From Sinotaia quadrata (lineage: Eukaryota; Mollusca; Gastropoda; Architaenioglossa; Viviparidae): a stretch of DNA of 64,000 nucleotides. This document shows, piece after piece, positions 12,000 to 23,300 of this stretch (positions are counted from its first letter, which is position 1; each line of letters opens with the position of its first letter). Position numbers and translations under genes: made by a program. The notes under the pieces are model-generated. The model ran no database searches. It was not told where the DNA came from and saw only the letters and a program-made list of their open reading frames with translations. The stretch is from the NCBI GenBank assembly GCA_028829895.1, contig CM054182.1, positions 36,588,879 through 36,652,878 on the forward strand, written 5' to 3'.

Positions 12000-12997
12000 C
12001 TCTGTAATCGGTACACTTTACTGACCTATATATCATTTATAGGTTACTGATACATTTATATTGGCATAGATAAGGATAGGAACATTTTCATCACTATTTA
12101 TCGTGGCTTGTATAAGGGGAGAACTTTTCCTCACAGCAAACAAGGGACCCGGAACAACATAATGATAGGGAATATTTATCCAAGAAATAAATATCCCAGT
12201 TTTACCCAGAACTCCGGGCTCTGATATTAAGACCTGTCATGATTCATGTCACTGCTAGTCGTTTTGCCAAGGGTATTCGTTTCTCAGGACACCGTTATAA
12301 ACAGGAAGTCTGCTTTAGCTCACAATCTCCGAGAGGCCTTCACGCGTCGCAAAGAGTGATACAGTTCTAAAAATACATGAATTGTCTCTCGGGTTTCTTT
12401 CAACGCGTGTATTTCGTCTGGTGCTTCCGAGAAGTTTTCTTGGTTACAACTTCTTCATTCCCGAGAAATTTGTTTACATAGTACTCACTTAATATTGTTT
12501 TTAATGCGATACAAGTATTTATCACGACTCGCGGTCTTAGGTATCGAAGATTATATCGGGATAACGTTCATTAAAAGTGTTAGGTAGTCTGATACCTGAG
12601 AACGAAGTTCTAACAAAAGTAGATTTAGCTCTTACATCGCTTGACTTGTACCATACTGTATTCAAATGTGTCGGAAGTTGTCAGTGACAGCGACGAATTA
12701 AAAACCTAGGTCGATTTCCAAATGCACAGCAATGCTGCTGTGGACTCAAAGCAGTTATGGATTGAGTCTGTGCCACCCTGCTGTCGTCTGCACAGCTATG
12801 TATGTCGCGCAGTAGGCCCTTGTTAAATTGTATTCCGCTACAGCAGCTCGGAAAACACTAGCCATGCACTTAGAGCGCGTCTGGAGCTATACACTGACGC
12901 CACCCGAGAAGACAGTCGGTATGGGTCTGTGTCGCTGATTTTGTGTAGTCTTTTGGAACACCTGCGACTAGTTGTTACGGAGCTCGGCACTGTCACA
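12000..12997 (+). promoter_or_regulatory. Probable promoter and 5' UTR region of the MARCH gene
   Basis: This is unique sequence, less AT-rich than its surroundings, sitting directly upstream of the tentative first coding exon. I see no convincing TATA box and cannot place the transcription start. Two in-frame upstream ATGs (12864 and 12921) end at a common TGA at 12936-12938, giving a possible 24-codon upstream ORF if they lie in the leader. The promoter assignment rests mainly on position. Confidence 0.4.
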
Positions 12998-13096
12998 ATG
13001 CCAGCCAATAAGATTGTGGTGCAGGCTCTGACAGCAGCAGGGAATTCAGAGGAAGACAAGGATGGCGTTGAGAAAGGGCATGAAGTGGCGGTCAAG
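12998..13096 (+). CDS. MARCHF8: Tentative coding exon 1 of MARCH1/8-like E3 ligase
   Basis: ATG at 12998 (A at -3) opens 33 codons beginning MPANKIVVQALTAAG and ending EVAVK, followed by AAG|GTACGT, a good splice donor. The exon ends in phase 0, which fits the phase-0 acceptor of the RING-CH exon at 30397. The peptide is acidic and low in complexity, as expected for the poorly conserved cytosolic N-terminus before RING-CH in MARCH1/8. The linkage is inferred from strand, phase, the donor, and absence of another candidate; a 17.3-kb intron would separate them. No cDNA evidence is available. Alternative first exons or additional exons in the intron are possible. Confidence 0.5.
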
Positions 13097-13437
13097 GTAC
13101 GTAGGAAGTGTTTTCTTTCTCTGCAGTGCCTGTGAATTGTATTGTTAGCTAGCTTTTTGTGCATACCATCTTCTTCTTCTTCTCTCTCTCTTTTATTGGT
13201 GTGTCAGTATCACTGAGCATGTGCAGATGCCATCTGCTGGCATCGAACAGAAACCTAGCATACCCGACAGAACCCCAATTTTGTCAGTCGAACCCGCATC
13301 AACACAGTTTTAATTTGGTGAGATTTTCGGCTCTTATAATCAATCAGCAGAAAGTGCAGCTTTGAACTGTCGATTTGTGAATTGTTGTCTTTCCCAAGCA
13401 TCGTCATCCCGCCGATCGTTATATATACATTTCATCA

Positions 13438-13438
13438 T

Positions 13439-13479
<41 letters not shown>

Positions 13480-13492
13480 GTGTGTGTGTGTT
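13438..13492. repeat. (GT)n microsatellite
   Basis: About 18 GT units, an interruption (TGTTG), then more GT and a GTTT tail. Confidence 0.95.
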
Positions 13493-13884
13493 TGTTTGTT
13501 TGTGTGCAGGCGCGCGCATGAATGCATGTAATGATATATACTCATATCAGTATTAATTATTATCTTTCATTTAATTTACAGCTTAGTACCAAGTTCTTTA
13601 TGAGCTTTTTGTCTTTTTACTTCATTAATATGCTCAGTAAATATTTCCAACTTTCTCGCAAGTATTCATTCCACCCCTAGTAGCACCCGAGTGGAAAGTA
13701 CCTCGATTTGTTTACACGATAAACTGTTTCAATCGGCACCCGAGCCAGGCCAAGAGGGCTGCAATCGGAAATCTGTTGACGTCACTCATTCAAGCCTCTC
13801 AGTCATTAATGATTAGGTTTAACTTCAGCTCTTAATTGACTGATTTCCGTGAAATATCCGCTTCTCGCGCTTGTTGATTTCGCG

Positions 13885-14095
13885 GAAACCAGCATCAGTA
13901 CAGTATTAAAGAGGCCATTTAAAGACAGACCGGTATATGACGTCAGATGTTTCATCAGTTCAGTATTAAGGCCATTTAAAGACCGACTGGTATGACGTCA
14001 GACGGTTCATCAGTTCAGTATTAAAGCCATTTGAACCATTAAAGTATTCAGTATTTAAAGCTATTTCACAGACCAGTTGACGTCAGACGGTTTTA
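13885..14095 (+). repeat. Diverged tandem array with CRE palindromes, unit about 55-85 bp
   Basis: Three to four units share 'cagttcagtattaaag', 'ccatttaaagac' and 'tgacgtcag'. Each of three units carries the palindrome TGACGTCA (13938-13945, 13993-14000 and 14078-14085). A further TGACGTCA lies just upstream at 13777-13784. TGACGTCA is the full consensus of the CREB/ATF site; whether it is used here is unknown. Confidence 0.75.
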
Positions 14096-14326
14096 CTTTC
14101 AAGAAGTCGAAAATCATGTTGGTAGTCAGCAGTGTAAACGGTTATTCAGTTCATACAAACACGTAGGCCCTATATACATGCGTGCCACGTGCACACACCA
14201 TCACACACAGGCAAACGCACGTATGCGCGCATACCATACATATACACACATCATCACACACCCATGCACACACACATATCCACACACCCTCATTCCCACA
14301 CACAATCCTACACGCAGAGAGATAAG

Positions 14327-14420
14327 CAACGAATAATACATGTAGAATCAGAAATAGTACTATATTAAACACAACAAATAATACATGTAGAATCAGAAAT
14401 AGTACTATATTAAACACACA
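14327..14420 (+). repeat. Two-copy repeat, unit about 46 bp
   Basis: Two adjacent near-identical copies contain 'ataatacatgtagaatcag' and 'agtactatattaaacaca'. The flanking sequence 14160-14300 is CA-rich simple sequence. Confidence 0.85.
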
Positions 14421-14850
14421 CACAATCTCACACTAGAACAGCAAAAACGCGTGCACGCGTAGAATACTTTGTTAAACAAACACGTTACTGACATACTGAA
14501 CGCTCCACACTGTTGAGTAAATAGCACGAGTCGTATTCTTCCCAGTGCTGGAGTTTACTTATAAACATGAAACTGGAGTGAGAATAATAGTTCGTGTTAT
14601 GAAAAATAGTCCGGTCTTATGCGGATTAATACGCAACACAATTTCCGAAACACAGTTTGGTTTCAGTATTCGAGTTACATTATCCAGTTTGATAAAACGG
14701 TTATTTTCACTTGAATTGTTCAGTAAGAGTTATTTGTGACTAGCTAATTAAATGGGTGAAGTATTCCAGTGAGCATTTAATCTTTAATTACTTGTGCCGA
14801 GATGTCCGATATAGATATTCTAATAGTAAGAAACGATGAAAGATATAGGT

Positions 14851-15080
14851 CAAGGGTGTCAAACATAGGGCCCACGGACCAGACCCGGTCCACCAAGTTT
14901 AGTCCGGCTTGCAAAATGTAATCACACACATATCTTTGAATATAAATGTTTCGTTTCTTCACATAAAATGTATCCATAAGTTTTTCCTTTCTACGACAAA
15001 ACCATGACGACCGCAACCTGGGGAAATGTAGAAATGGATTTTGTCCAAAATCTTCCGTGCACATATTGCAAGCCCCCTCA
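14851..15080. mobile_element. Possible hAT-type transposon end
   Basis: CAAGGGTGTCAAACATAGGG followed by 'cccacggaccagacccggtcc' style GGCC-rich text resembles the CAGGGGTGTCAAACTCA..GGCCCGCGGGCC termini common among animal hAT non-autonomous elements (from memory). No matching opposite terminus or target duplication was found, so the limits are approximate and the call is tentative. Confidence 0.4.
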
Positions 15081-15845
15081 CATAATTACCGTAAACCTCC
15101 CACATAATTACCGCAAATCTCTCACATAATTACCGTAAACCTCCCACATAATTACCGCAAACCTCTCATATAATTACCGTAAACCTCTCACATAATTACC
15201 GCAAACCTCTCACCTAATTACCGTAAACCTCTCACATAATTACCGCAAACCTCTCACCTAATTACCGTAAACCTCTCACCTAATTACCGTAAACCTCTCA
15301 CCTAATTACCGTAAACCTCTCACCTAATTACCGCAAACCTCTCATATAATTACCGTAAGCCTCTCACCTAATTATCGTAAACCTCTCACATAATTATCTT
15401 AAGCTATTCACACATAGTTACCGTTAACCTCTCACATAATTACTGTAAGCCATTCACTTAATTACCGTAAACCTCTCGCATAATTATCGCATACCTCTCG
15501 CATAGATTTTGTAAACCGCTGACATATCGTCCATACTAATTTAAAAGTCGCTCACGTATTTACCGTAAGTCTCTCATAAAATTACCCTAAACCTTTCACA
15601 TAATTACTGCACACCTCTCGCATGATTACTGCACACCTCTCGCATGATTACTGCACACCTCTTGCATAATTACTGCACACCTCTTGCATAATTACTGCAC
15701 ACCTCTTGCATAATTACTGCACACCTCTTGCATAATTACTGCACACCTCTCGCATAATTACTGCACACCTCTCGCATAATTACTGCACACCTCTCGCATG
15801 ATTACCGTAAACCGCTGGCATGTCGCCTATATTATTATAAAAGTG
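15068..15845 (+). repeat. Large 22-bp tandem array in two blocks
   Basis: More than thirty units of about 22 bp ('acctctcacataattaccgt' type). The first block (15068-15510) mostly reads ATTACCGTAAACCTCTCAC; the second (15550-15800) mostly ATTACTGCACACCTCTCGC. Each block ends with a similar tail of about 38 bp (15510-15548 and 15804-15843, 'gtaaaccgctg.cat.tcg'), so block plus tail looks duplicated as a whole. Confidence 0.9.
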
Positions 15846-15965
15846 AAACAAGACCTGACAATTCACCTAATTGCCATAGCAAGTCCCCTAGGTGTCCTCT
15901 GAAGCCCTGGCACTTCATTAGGAGTAATGGCCCCCCGTACACAGCCACGCCTCTCACTTCTATAT
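15845..15965. mobile_element. Possible hAT-like MITE end
   Basis: The reverse complement of 15930-15960 reads GAGAGGCGTGGCTGTGTAC followed by a G-run, similar in layout to the TIR and G-run at 11390. No partner TIR was found. Weak evidence. Confidence 0.25.
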
Positions 15966-16257
15966 TCTAAAATATTCAATGTTTACTTCAATAATATTCA
16001 AATCAAATTGAATACAATTTTGTTCTTTATAGTTACTTTTTGTTATAATTTAGCGATAGATGTTTAAAAGTCATTTGATTTGTTTGATTACAGAATAATG
16101 TTTTATTTAAATTGAGATATATTGTTATTTTTTTCTTAATTTTATATTATCAGTACAAAAATGCAGTCAAATAAACTGATAACACACATATAATTCAGGT
16201 TTTAAAAAATACAAGTAGTAGTTAAGAAATGAACACACAATTTACAGAATCACATCC

Positions 16258-16430
16258 CAATGCCGAGTACTATTTTGAAGTGTGATAGTCAGCCTGAAAT
16301 AGGTATTCAAAGCCGAGTACTATTTTGAAGTGTGATAGTCAGCCTAAAATAGGTATTCAATGCCGAGTACTATTTTGAAGTGTGATAGTCAGCCTAAAAT
16401 AGGTATTCAATGCCGAGTACTGTTTTGAAA
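16258..16430 (+). repeat. Tandem array, unit 50 bp, about 3.5 copies
   Basis: Near-identical units contain TGCCGAGTACTATTTTGAAG and 'tgtgatagtcagcct', repeating every 50 bp from 16260. Confidence 0.95.
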
Positions 16431-16453
16431 TATATATATAAATGAATGTGCAT

Positions 16454-16456
<3 letters not shown>

Positions 16457-16511
<55 letters not shown>
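16457..16511. repeat. (CA)n microsatellite
   Basis: About 27 uninterrupted CA units. Open frames on both strands across it are artefacts of the repeat. Confidence 0.97.
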
Positions 16512-16514
<3 letters not shown>

Positions 16515-16871
16515 ATAATCATAATTACTGTACAAACTGCAATAGTGAGTTTATTCTGACTGACCTTTCTCAGCAAAACCTTTTTTACCAGCGGGGATCC
16601 GGGAAAGTTTTCCAAACGATGTTACAGCAGGATTGACTTTGATCTTTGAGGCTGATTTTGGCATGCTCATAGACAGATCGAGCCTATATGTGGTCAGTCA
16701 GGTTATCTGGTGAATTCTTACAACCTGACCCACTAGGTCGGCCAAAATTCTATAATACCGCCATTGATGCCAGGCTTTCCATGCAAGAACTGAGCTAACG
16801 GGTAGATGCAACCCCCCCCCCCCTGTGAGATCTTAAGTTGGGTCCGATCTGATGAGTCTAATAATATTTTG

Positions 16872-17035
16872 AAGCCCTGAGAATCTAAAGAATAATGAAA
16901 TGTTGGGGGGCTATCCCTCATATCATCACACATGGCGCATTAACATTCTAAGCCTGAGAATCTAAAGAATAATGAAATGTTGGGGGGGCTATCCCTCATA
17001 TCATCACACATGGCGCATTAACATTCTAAAGCCTG
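16872..17035 (+). repeat. Direct duplication of about 76-80 bp
   Basis: Two copies contain 'gagaatctaaagaataatg', 'ctatccctcatatcatc' and 'catggcgcattaacattc', differing mainly by the length of a G-run. The sequence just upstream, 16520-16870, is unique and unrecognised. Confidence 0.92.
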
Positions 17036-17250
17036 AGAGATTAATACTGCACTTTAACATTCTTAATCGTGATGAATGAATACTGCACATTAATATTATT
17101 AAGTTTGAGAGAATCATACTGCACATTATCATTCTTAAGCCTGAGAAATGAATACTGCCCGTTAACATTCTTACGTTTGAGAGAGTAATACTGCACGTTA
17201 ACATTCTTATGTTTGAGAGATTAATACTGCACATTATATGAGAGATTAAT
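17018..17250 (+). repeat. Tandem array, unit about 30 bp
   Basis: Seven or so imperfect units of the type 'gagagattaatactgcac' and 'attaacattcttaagttt'. It follows directly on the 16872-17035 duplication and shares 'cattaacattct' with it. Confidence 0.85.
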
Positions 17251-17329
17251 ATTATTCACTTTCCTAAAATTAAACAATCAGAAATGGCAAAGTGTGATGC
17301 ACTCACAAAATACAATAGTAAAATCCCGA

Positions 17330-17478
17330 ACGTAAGAAAAGAATTTCAAAATTTTGTTTGGATTTCAAGGACTTGAGAAAGATTACGTGACATTTCCTAA
17401 TCCAATTTACATCAGGATTTCTGGCATCTCAGAAGACTTGCAGAAGAAATTTATCGACTTACAGGAGGAACCAGTGTA
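17330..17478 (+). pseudogene. Possible hAT transposase (ZBED5-like) fragment
   Basis: From about 17356 an open frame reads FGFQGLEKDYVTFPNP, then IRISGISEDLQKKFIDLQEE, and stops at TAA (17476-17478). The pattern 'F..P......I.E.LQ.E.IDLQ' is reminiscent of the C-terminal part of ZBED5/GTF2IRD2-like hAT-derived transposases (from memory). Upstream similarity lies in other frames. If correct it is an old, frame-broken fragment in the MARCH intron. The match is short, so the call is weak. Confidence 0.4.
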
Positions 17479-17959
17479 AGCAGTACATATATATATATAT
17501 TAGTGTTGTAATATTGCACGAAGGCCTGTCAATTATAACAGGACATAGGGGGCTTGCCATTATAAAAGTGCATGCAGGACTATCCATTAAATAGGACATA
17601 ATACTTATCACTATCAGCAGTGTTTCGAGGCTTATCATTTCGCAAACGGTAAATGTACAAACGACTTTTCAGCCTTAACTGGGGTTTGTTTCTGTCGTTG
17701 CGTTCTAGTTCCCCATAACGACGCCCTTGAATATTGATTAAGTGGCAGTTTTTCTTAGCTCTTATCTAAGTTCGTATATCACTCAGTAACGTTCCCCCTC
17801 ATTATTGCCTTGTTTGTTTGTAAAAATGAAACCAATCATTAAAACACAAAATTATCTATTTCCTGTTAATAACTCGCACATATCTTCGCTACTAAAACAT
17901 CGTTGGGGTGGGTAGGGGTGGATGAGATTCATCAAAATTAAAAAAAAGCCTGAAGATTG

Positions 17960-18475
17960 TATACTGGGGTATTTTTGAGGTATTTTTGCGAGACAACTAA
18001 ATGCCCCAAGAATACACTCTATATTGGGGTACTATTTTTAAAGGTATTTTTGCGAGATTTAACTAAATGCCCCATTAATACATTATACACTGGTTGGTAC
18101 TCTTTTTAGGTATTTTTGCGATCATAACTAAATGCCCAATGAACACACTGTATACGAGTACTTTTTAAAGGTATTTTTGCGAGACATAACTAAATGCCCA
18201 ATGAATACACTGTATACTGGAATACTTTTTTAAGGTATTTTTGCGAGACATAACTAAATGCCCAATGAATGCACTGTGTACTGGAGTACTTTTTAAGGTA
18301 TTTGCGAGAGTTCATTAAGCCCCATGAATACACTGTATACTGGAGTACTTTTTTAAGGTATTTTTGCGAGAGTTCATTAATGCCCCATGAATACACTGTA
18401 TACTGGAGTACTTTTTTAAGGTATTTTTGCGAGAGTTCATTAATGCCCCATGAATACACTGTATACTGGACTTTG
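17960..18475 (+). repeat. Tandem array, unit about 62-68 bp
   Basis: Eight units carry 'aatacactgtatactgg', 'gtactttttt.aaggtattt' and 'ttgcgaga', followed by 'taaatgcccc' or 'cattaatgcccc'. The 3' units are more alike than the 5' units. Open frames in both strands are array by-products. Confidence 0.92.
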
Positions 18476-18479
18476 GTAC

Positions 18480-18790
18480 GGCGTATGAACGATTGTGACG
18501 GTGGTAATGGGCATATGTGATGACGTAGACAACCTGGTTATTTAGTGTGTGATATGCTGTGTATAATGTATGAACGGGCTTTTGATGACGTGTGTGATCA
18601 TGTTGTTATGCCGTGTTTTTGATGTGCGAACCTGCTTATGATGGCGTAGTCATTTAGTGTGTGATCATGTGGTTATGACGTGTTTTGATGTGTGAACGTG
18701 CTTGTGATGACCTAGTCATTTAGCGTGTTATCATGAGGTTATGCAGTATTTGATGTGTGAACGTCATTCTGATGACGTAGTTATTTAGTA
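18480..18790 (+). repeat. Diverged tandem array, unit about 60-75 bp
   Basis: Four to five units share 'gtgatcatgtggttatg', 'ttgatgtgtgaacgtgct' and 'gatgacgtagtcatttag'. Confidence 0.8.
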
Positions 18791-19134
18791 TGATCATTCT
18801 AAATAAATCCAGTGAATATATATAAATCTGATGATTGCTGTGCCGAATAAATCATTTATTTAAGCTGAACAGTTAATTTAGTTTAAAAGATTTAACTCGA
18901 CCTCCTGTTTGCCAGTTAATCATTTATGAAACTAAATAATTAATTCAGTATGAAGAGATTTCACTTAATATGTTTGGCAGTGTGACAGTGAAATGGCCTT
19001 ATATAAAATTTGTTATTAATTATATTTTATTCATATTTTTATATGTATTGAAAGTGTGTCATTTTGCTTCTAATGAATAAAGCTGTTCACATCTGCGTGA
19101 GTGCGCGTGCGTGTGCGTGTCTACATGTGTGAAT

Positions 19135-19390
19135 ATAATAATGTTTGAGAGTATATGACAACAAGTTAAAAGGATTAGCACTGGTCAATATTAAATTGTA
19201 TAATGTTTGAGAGTATAATTATGACAACAAGTTAAAAGGATTAGCACTGGTCAATATTAAATTGTATAATGCTTGAGAAACTAATATCAACAAGTTAAAA
19301 GGATTAGCGCTGGTCAATATTTAAAATGTATAATGCTTGAGAAACTAATGCAAAATAAAAAAAATTAGTGCTGATCGATATTAAAATGCA
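19135..19390 (+). repeat. Tandem array, unit about 62 bp, four copies
   Basis: Units contain 'ataatgtttgagagtata', 'caacaagttaaaaggatt' and 'agcactggtcaatatta'; the last copy is the most diverged. Confidence 0.92.
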
Positions 19391-20004
19391 GTGGAAGCGT
19401 GCCTGACGCAAAAGCGTACACAACAGGATTGTCACGATAATCTGGCTGTACAATGATGGTCAGAGACAAATGAAGCCTTTATAAATAAACATGACGAAAT
19501 CCCTGAAGTGGACCAATGGGAACGTTTAGAAGATTTTATCGCGCACAGTTATCAGCACCAACACATCTACAAACGTGTTGGAACGAGCAGGTAATATTCT
19601 GGTGGGTTTCACTGACCGTCACGATCATCGTGGAGCGAACCCATAACTAGACAAATGTCTTCAGTTGTGTATGTAGGCCCGTTATTATTCATCTCGGCTG
19701 TAGGAGTAAGTAAAGCTATGTGTAGGCTCAATTAAAAATAGGCAGGCAGAACCAACAGCTCCGTACACAATGCGGTTCCTTATGACTTTAGTGATGACAG
19801 AAAAAGATGGGAAGCCAACTCTTCAATCGTGACGCAGTCTTATTCTGCATGCCTTTCTCATTATCGGCGACTTGTCTCCACCCATTAAATACTTTCTCAT
19901 TTCCTCTTGTCTCTTTCGTTACTTACAGGATTCAAATTCCGTCATTATATAACATTCTAATTTTCTGTCTAGTTAATTATTTAATTGATGATAGAATTTA
20001 AGTC

Positions 20005-20255
20005 CGTCGTTACGTACATTTTAGTTATATGTTCCTTTTTATTACTGACTGAATATAAAGCCTTCCGTTACGTACGTCATCACTGCATCTCATTATTGAT
20101 TGAATTTTAAATCTGCCGTTACGTACGTCACCTCTGCATCTCATTATTGATTGCATTTTTATTACGCTGTTACGTACGTCATCACTGCATCTCATTATTG
20201 ATTGAATTTTAATTCTGCCGTTACGTACGTCACCACTGCATCTCATTACTGACTG
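20005..20255 (+). repeat. Tandem array, unit about 58 bp, four to five copies
   Basis: Each unit has 'cgttacgtacgtca', 'ctctgcatctcattattg' and 'attgaattttaa'. The self-complementary ACGTACGT recurs in each copy. Confidence 0.92.
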
Positions 20256-21540
20256 AAGTTAAATCCCGCCGAATCTCGAAGTCCCACAGTATTTTGACTT
20301 CTGTCTCGGTGACTGCTTTTGGTTTGTGTATCCATGCTTTCTATGGGGGTTTTATTCTATACTTTATATGATTTTTGCTACTTCATGTGTCTTTTGATGT
20401 ATTCTGTTCCAGCCAGAAACTGACATCCAGATAGAATATGTTCTGTATTTTTTTATCCATGCGTTTTGCAGAGTCTGAATTTGGAATCATTTGAGATTTT
20501 CATGATGTTTGTTTAGTATGATTTTGTGTTTAGTGCTCGCTCTTGTGCAGCTGAGTGCTTCTGTTTCTGCTTTCAAACCTTCCTCTTAAACCATCTGTAT
20601 GTTGACCATTTTCTGATGTTCCATCAGCTTGTTGCACATACTGGCCATGGAGAAGTCTTTTGGCTTCAAGAGTTTATTAATGCCTGTTTCGTTGTTTTCT
20701 TCCATGTTTCGTTTGTTTGTGGGGGTGGGCATCATCCATAATCTCATCTTTACGGCTTTTATCAGTGGCTCATCTTTGCTGTTATTGCAGATGTAGTGCA
20801 AAAAACCTATAATACTCCTTTAATGACATTTTTGATTTTCTTGAATCTTCTGCCTCCCAAATCCCGAGATTATTATTACTATTATTAGTTATGACGGCGT
20901 CCATTCACATTTTCAATCCACTTCATATCGAACATGATTTCTTGCTATCTCTTTGGCTGTTTACAATGTTTGCGTCCTTATAGCACAGAGTGGTGGATCA
21001 ATAGGAAATTAATTTTCTTGTCTTTAGTTTGTGGCATATCGGGTTCTGAATGTGGCTTCACATGCAACATTTTAATTTATAGCTGATCGTGCGACATCTG
21101 TGCTCAATGAGCAACATTTCACGGAGCGCGTTCAAGAGAAATTCCAGACGCACTACGTGTATTTAACGACTGCACTGCCAGCCAAGACTGTGTGCAACCG
21201 ATTCAGTATGTTGGCTACTCCTCTGAAGTGCACATATGACACTGATCTACTGTAGAAGTATTGATCAGGATTCCTAACAGGCTAACGATATTTAACAGCA
21301 TAAAAGATATTACGATTATGTCCTAGCACTTTCTCGGGCTTCAGCTCCAAATTGATACTGAACGCGGCATGCGTGAAGCAAAAGAGCGATATATATATTT
21401 TTTTCCCCCCACATTTAGCAAGCAGAGGTCGTCATGGAGTAGCAGACATATTATTTTTTAATAATTAATATATGATTGTCTTTCTTCGTAATGGAAGGCT
21501 GCGAAGTTACACCTTGGGACCTGTGTAATCTTTCGGACTT
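20256..21540. other. Unique intronic sequence, nothing recognised
   Basis: This is one of the longest stretches in the intron without tandem repeats. Short open frames exist on both strands (for example 20526-20741 plus and 20586-20801 minus), but neither shows a motif I can name. A decayed retroelement is possible but not supported. Confidence 0.5.
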
Positions 21541-21544
21541 GTGA

Positions 21545-21645
21545 ACGTTCAAATGGGTGTGTACCGTTTCTAATTTTAGTCCGTTCAAATGGGTGTGTAC
21601 CGTTTCTAATTTTAGTCCATTCAAATGGGTGTGTGCCGTTTCTAA
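21545..21645 (+). repeat. Tandem array, unit about 37 bp, three copies
   Basis: Units contain TTCAAATGGGTGTGTACCGT and 'ttctaattttagtcc'. Confidence 0.93.
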
Positions 21646-21957
21646 TGTAATGTATCTATATTAATATAATGTACCCAGTGAACAGATAGTTTGCAACCTA
21701 GGAAAACAAATATTTTCTTCTTTACCTACATTATTTTTATGCGTGACCCGTATGTATCGGTTTTCTCGGTAATTAAGTACTATGCTTTCAGTTTGTTTGT
21801 TTTATAAATGTAATGTCATGTACATCATTAGGATGACAAACTGATTATTTTTCAGCCGTGCTAGACGAAATAATGAGCTTGCGATATTTGGTGTCAGATA
21901 GTAAATGAAGTCTTTGACTACCGGTGTACCATCCACCACCCATTCACTCACTCATCC

Positions 21958-22006
21958 ATCCTGCCTGCCTGCCTGCCTGCCCATCCATCCATCCATCCAC
22001 CCATCC

Positions 22007-22060
<54 letters not shown>
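21958..22060. repeat. Compound tetranucleotide microsatellite
   Basis: Successive blocks of CTGC, CATC and CTAT tetranucleotides. Two parallel open frames rich in Tyr/Leu/Ser are its by-products. Confidence 0.97.
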
Positions 22061-22061
<1 letters not shown>

Positions 22062-22234
22062 ATTACAAAAAATACATTGCTGCTCTATGCAATGCTACCA
22101 TTGAAACATAAGAGTTAATATATTTCGAGAAGTACATTAAAAATATTCATTTATTTTCCTACTGAATTCTCAAGAAAGCATGTAGTGGTTTGCAAATGTA
22201 GCATTAATCATAGGTACCTTTGCACTTCCATGAT

Positions 22235-22432
22235 GAATATAGTTAGTTGTAAACCATTTTAATAAACATAAGCCACCTTTGCATTCCCTTGACTAAATAT
22301 AGTTAGTTGTAAACCATTTTAATAAACATAAGCCACCTTTGCATTCCCTTGACTAAATATAATTAGTTGTAAACCATTTTAATAAACATAAGCCACCTTT
22401 GCATTCCCTTGACTAAATATAGTTAGTTGCAA
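22235..22432 (+). repeat. Tandem array, unit 60 bp, about 3.3 copies
   Basis: Near-identical units contain 'gtaaaccattttaataaac', 'ataagccacctttgcattc' and 'ccttgactaaatatagtt'. Confidence 0.95.
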
Positions 22433-22639
22433 AAGTAAATTCTGCAGAATGGAGGACTTCAAACAATTCTCTGGTGCCATTCAAAGGCAGCAATGCAGAT
22501 TAACCTCACGAAATTAAGCACTTGAAACCGGTGCACTTACTACTTAGTGCGACATGTAAGTGCTGGTAAATGCAACTATGAATGGTGGCATGTGTAGCGC
22601 TGACTCACACCGCTTTCGTCCTGCAGTCTTGGATATTGT

Positions 22640-22800
22640 CTGAAAAGACTGCATGATTGACCGAGCACACAGAGGCTTACATTTCCAGTCAAAGTGACAA
22701 AGATTGCATGATTGACCGAGCACACATAGGCTTACATTTCCAGTTAAAGTGACAAAGACTGCATGATTGGCCGAGCACACAGAGGCTTACATTTCCAGTT
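22640..22800 (+). repeat. Tandem array, unit about 55 bp, three copies
   Basis: Units contain GCATGATTGACCGAGCACAC, 'aggcttacatttccagt' and 'aaagtgacaaagact'. Confidence 0.94.
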
Positions 22801-23114
22801 ACGCACAATGACGTCAGAATATCATTTATTTGAAAATATTTAGATGATATCTACTATTGAGTGGAGCCGATGATCTACATGACGACGATTTATTGCAGCG
22901 ATCGGAACCAGTGATACGATGTTGCAGGCTGAAAGTTTAATGGGCAGTTCTTGTCAGCATGTGTTGTGCATACAAAAGAGGAAATCATCATTAACGTATT
23001 CATTGGGCCAGACAGTAGTAATTCTTAGGGATTTATCTTCTGGTGACTCAGAACAAGAATTATGTGCGAGATTAACTCGTCGTTTGCAAGGGTGTTTCAC
23101 GTTTCCTTTCTTTG

Positions 23115-23300
23115 CTCGCGAAAGGGATTGTCTGACCTAGAGTATGTAGATTGTAGAACATCGTGAAGGGGGATTGTCTGACCTAGAGTATGTAGAACAT
23201 CGTGAAGGGGGATTGTCTGATATAGAGTATGTAGAACATCGTGAAGGGGAATTGTCTGACATAGAGTATGTAGAACATCGTGAAGGGGGATTGTCTGACT
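23115..23300 (+). repeat. Tandem array, unit about 39 bp, four to five copies
   Basis: Units contain 'gggggattgtctgac', 'tagagtatgtagaa' and 'catcgtgaa'. Confidence 0.93.

Noticed and set aside
12929..12997. N-terminal extension of exon 1 upstream of ATG 12998
   Set aside because: The extension begins with GTG, not ATG; the first in-frame ATG is at 12998.
15068..15845. CRISPR array
   Set aside because: Units are contiguous 22-mers without unique spacers, in a eukaryotic genome.
16740..16815. Minus-strand 'ttagctcagtt' as the A box of a tRNA gene
   Set aside because: No B box follows at the required distance and no cloverleaf can be drawn.
20256..21060. Minus-strand reverse transcriptase remnant
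   Set aside because: Translation in three frames gave no RT or endonuclease motif.
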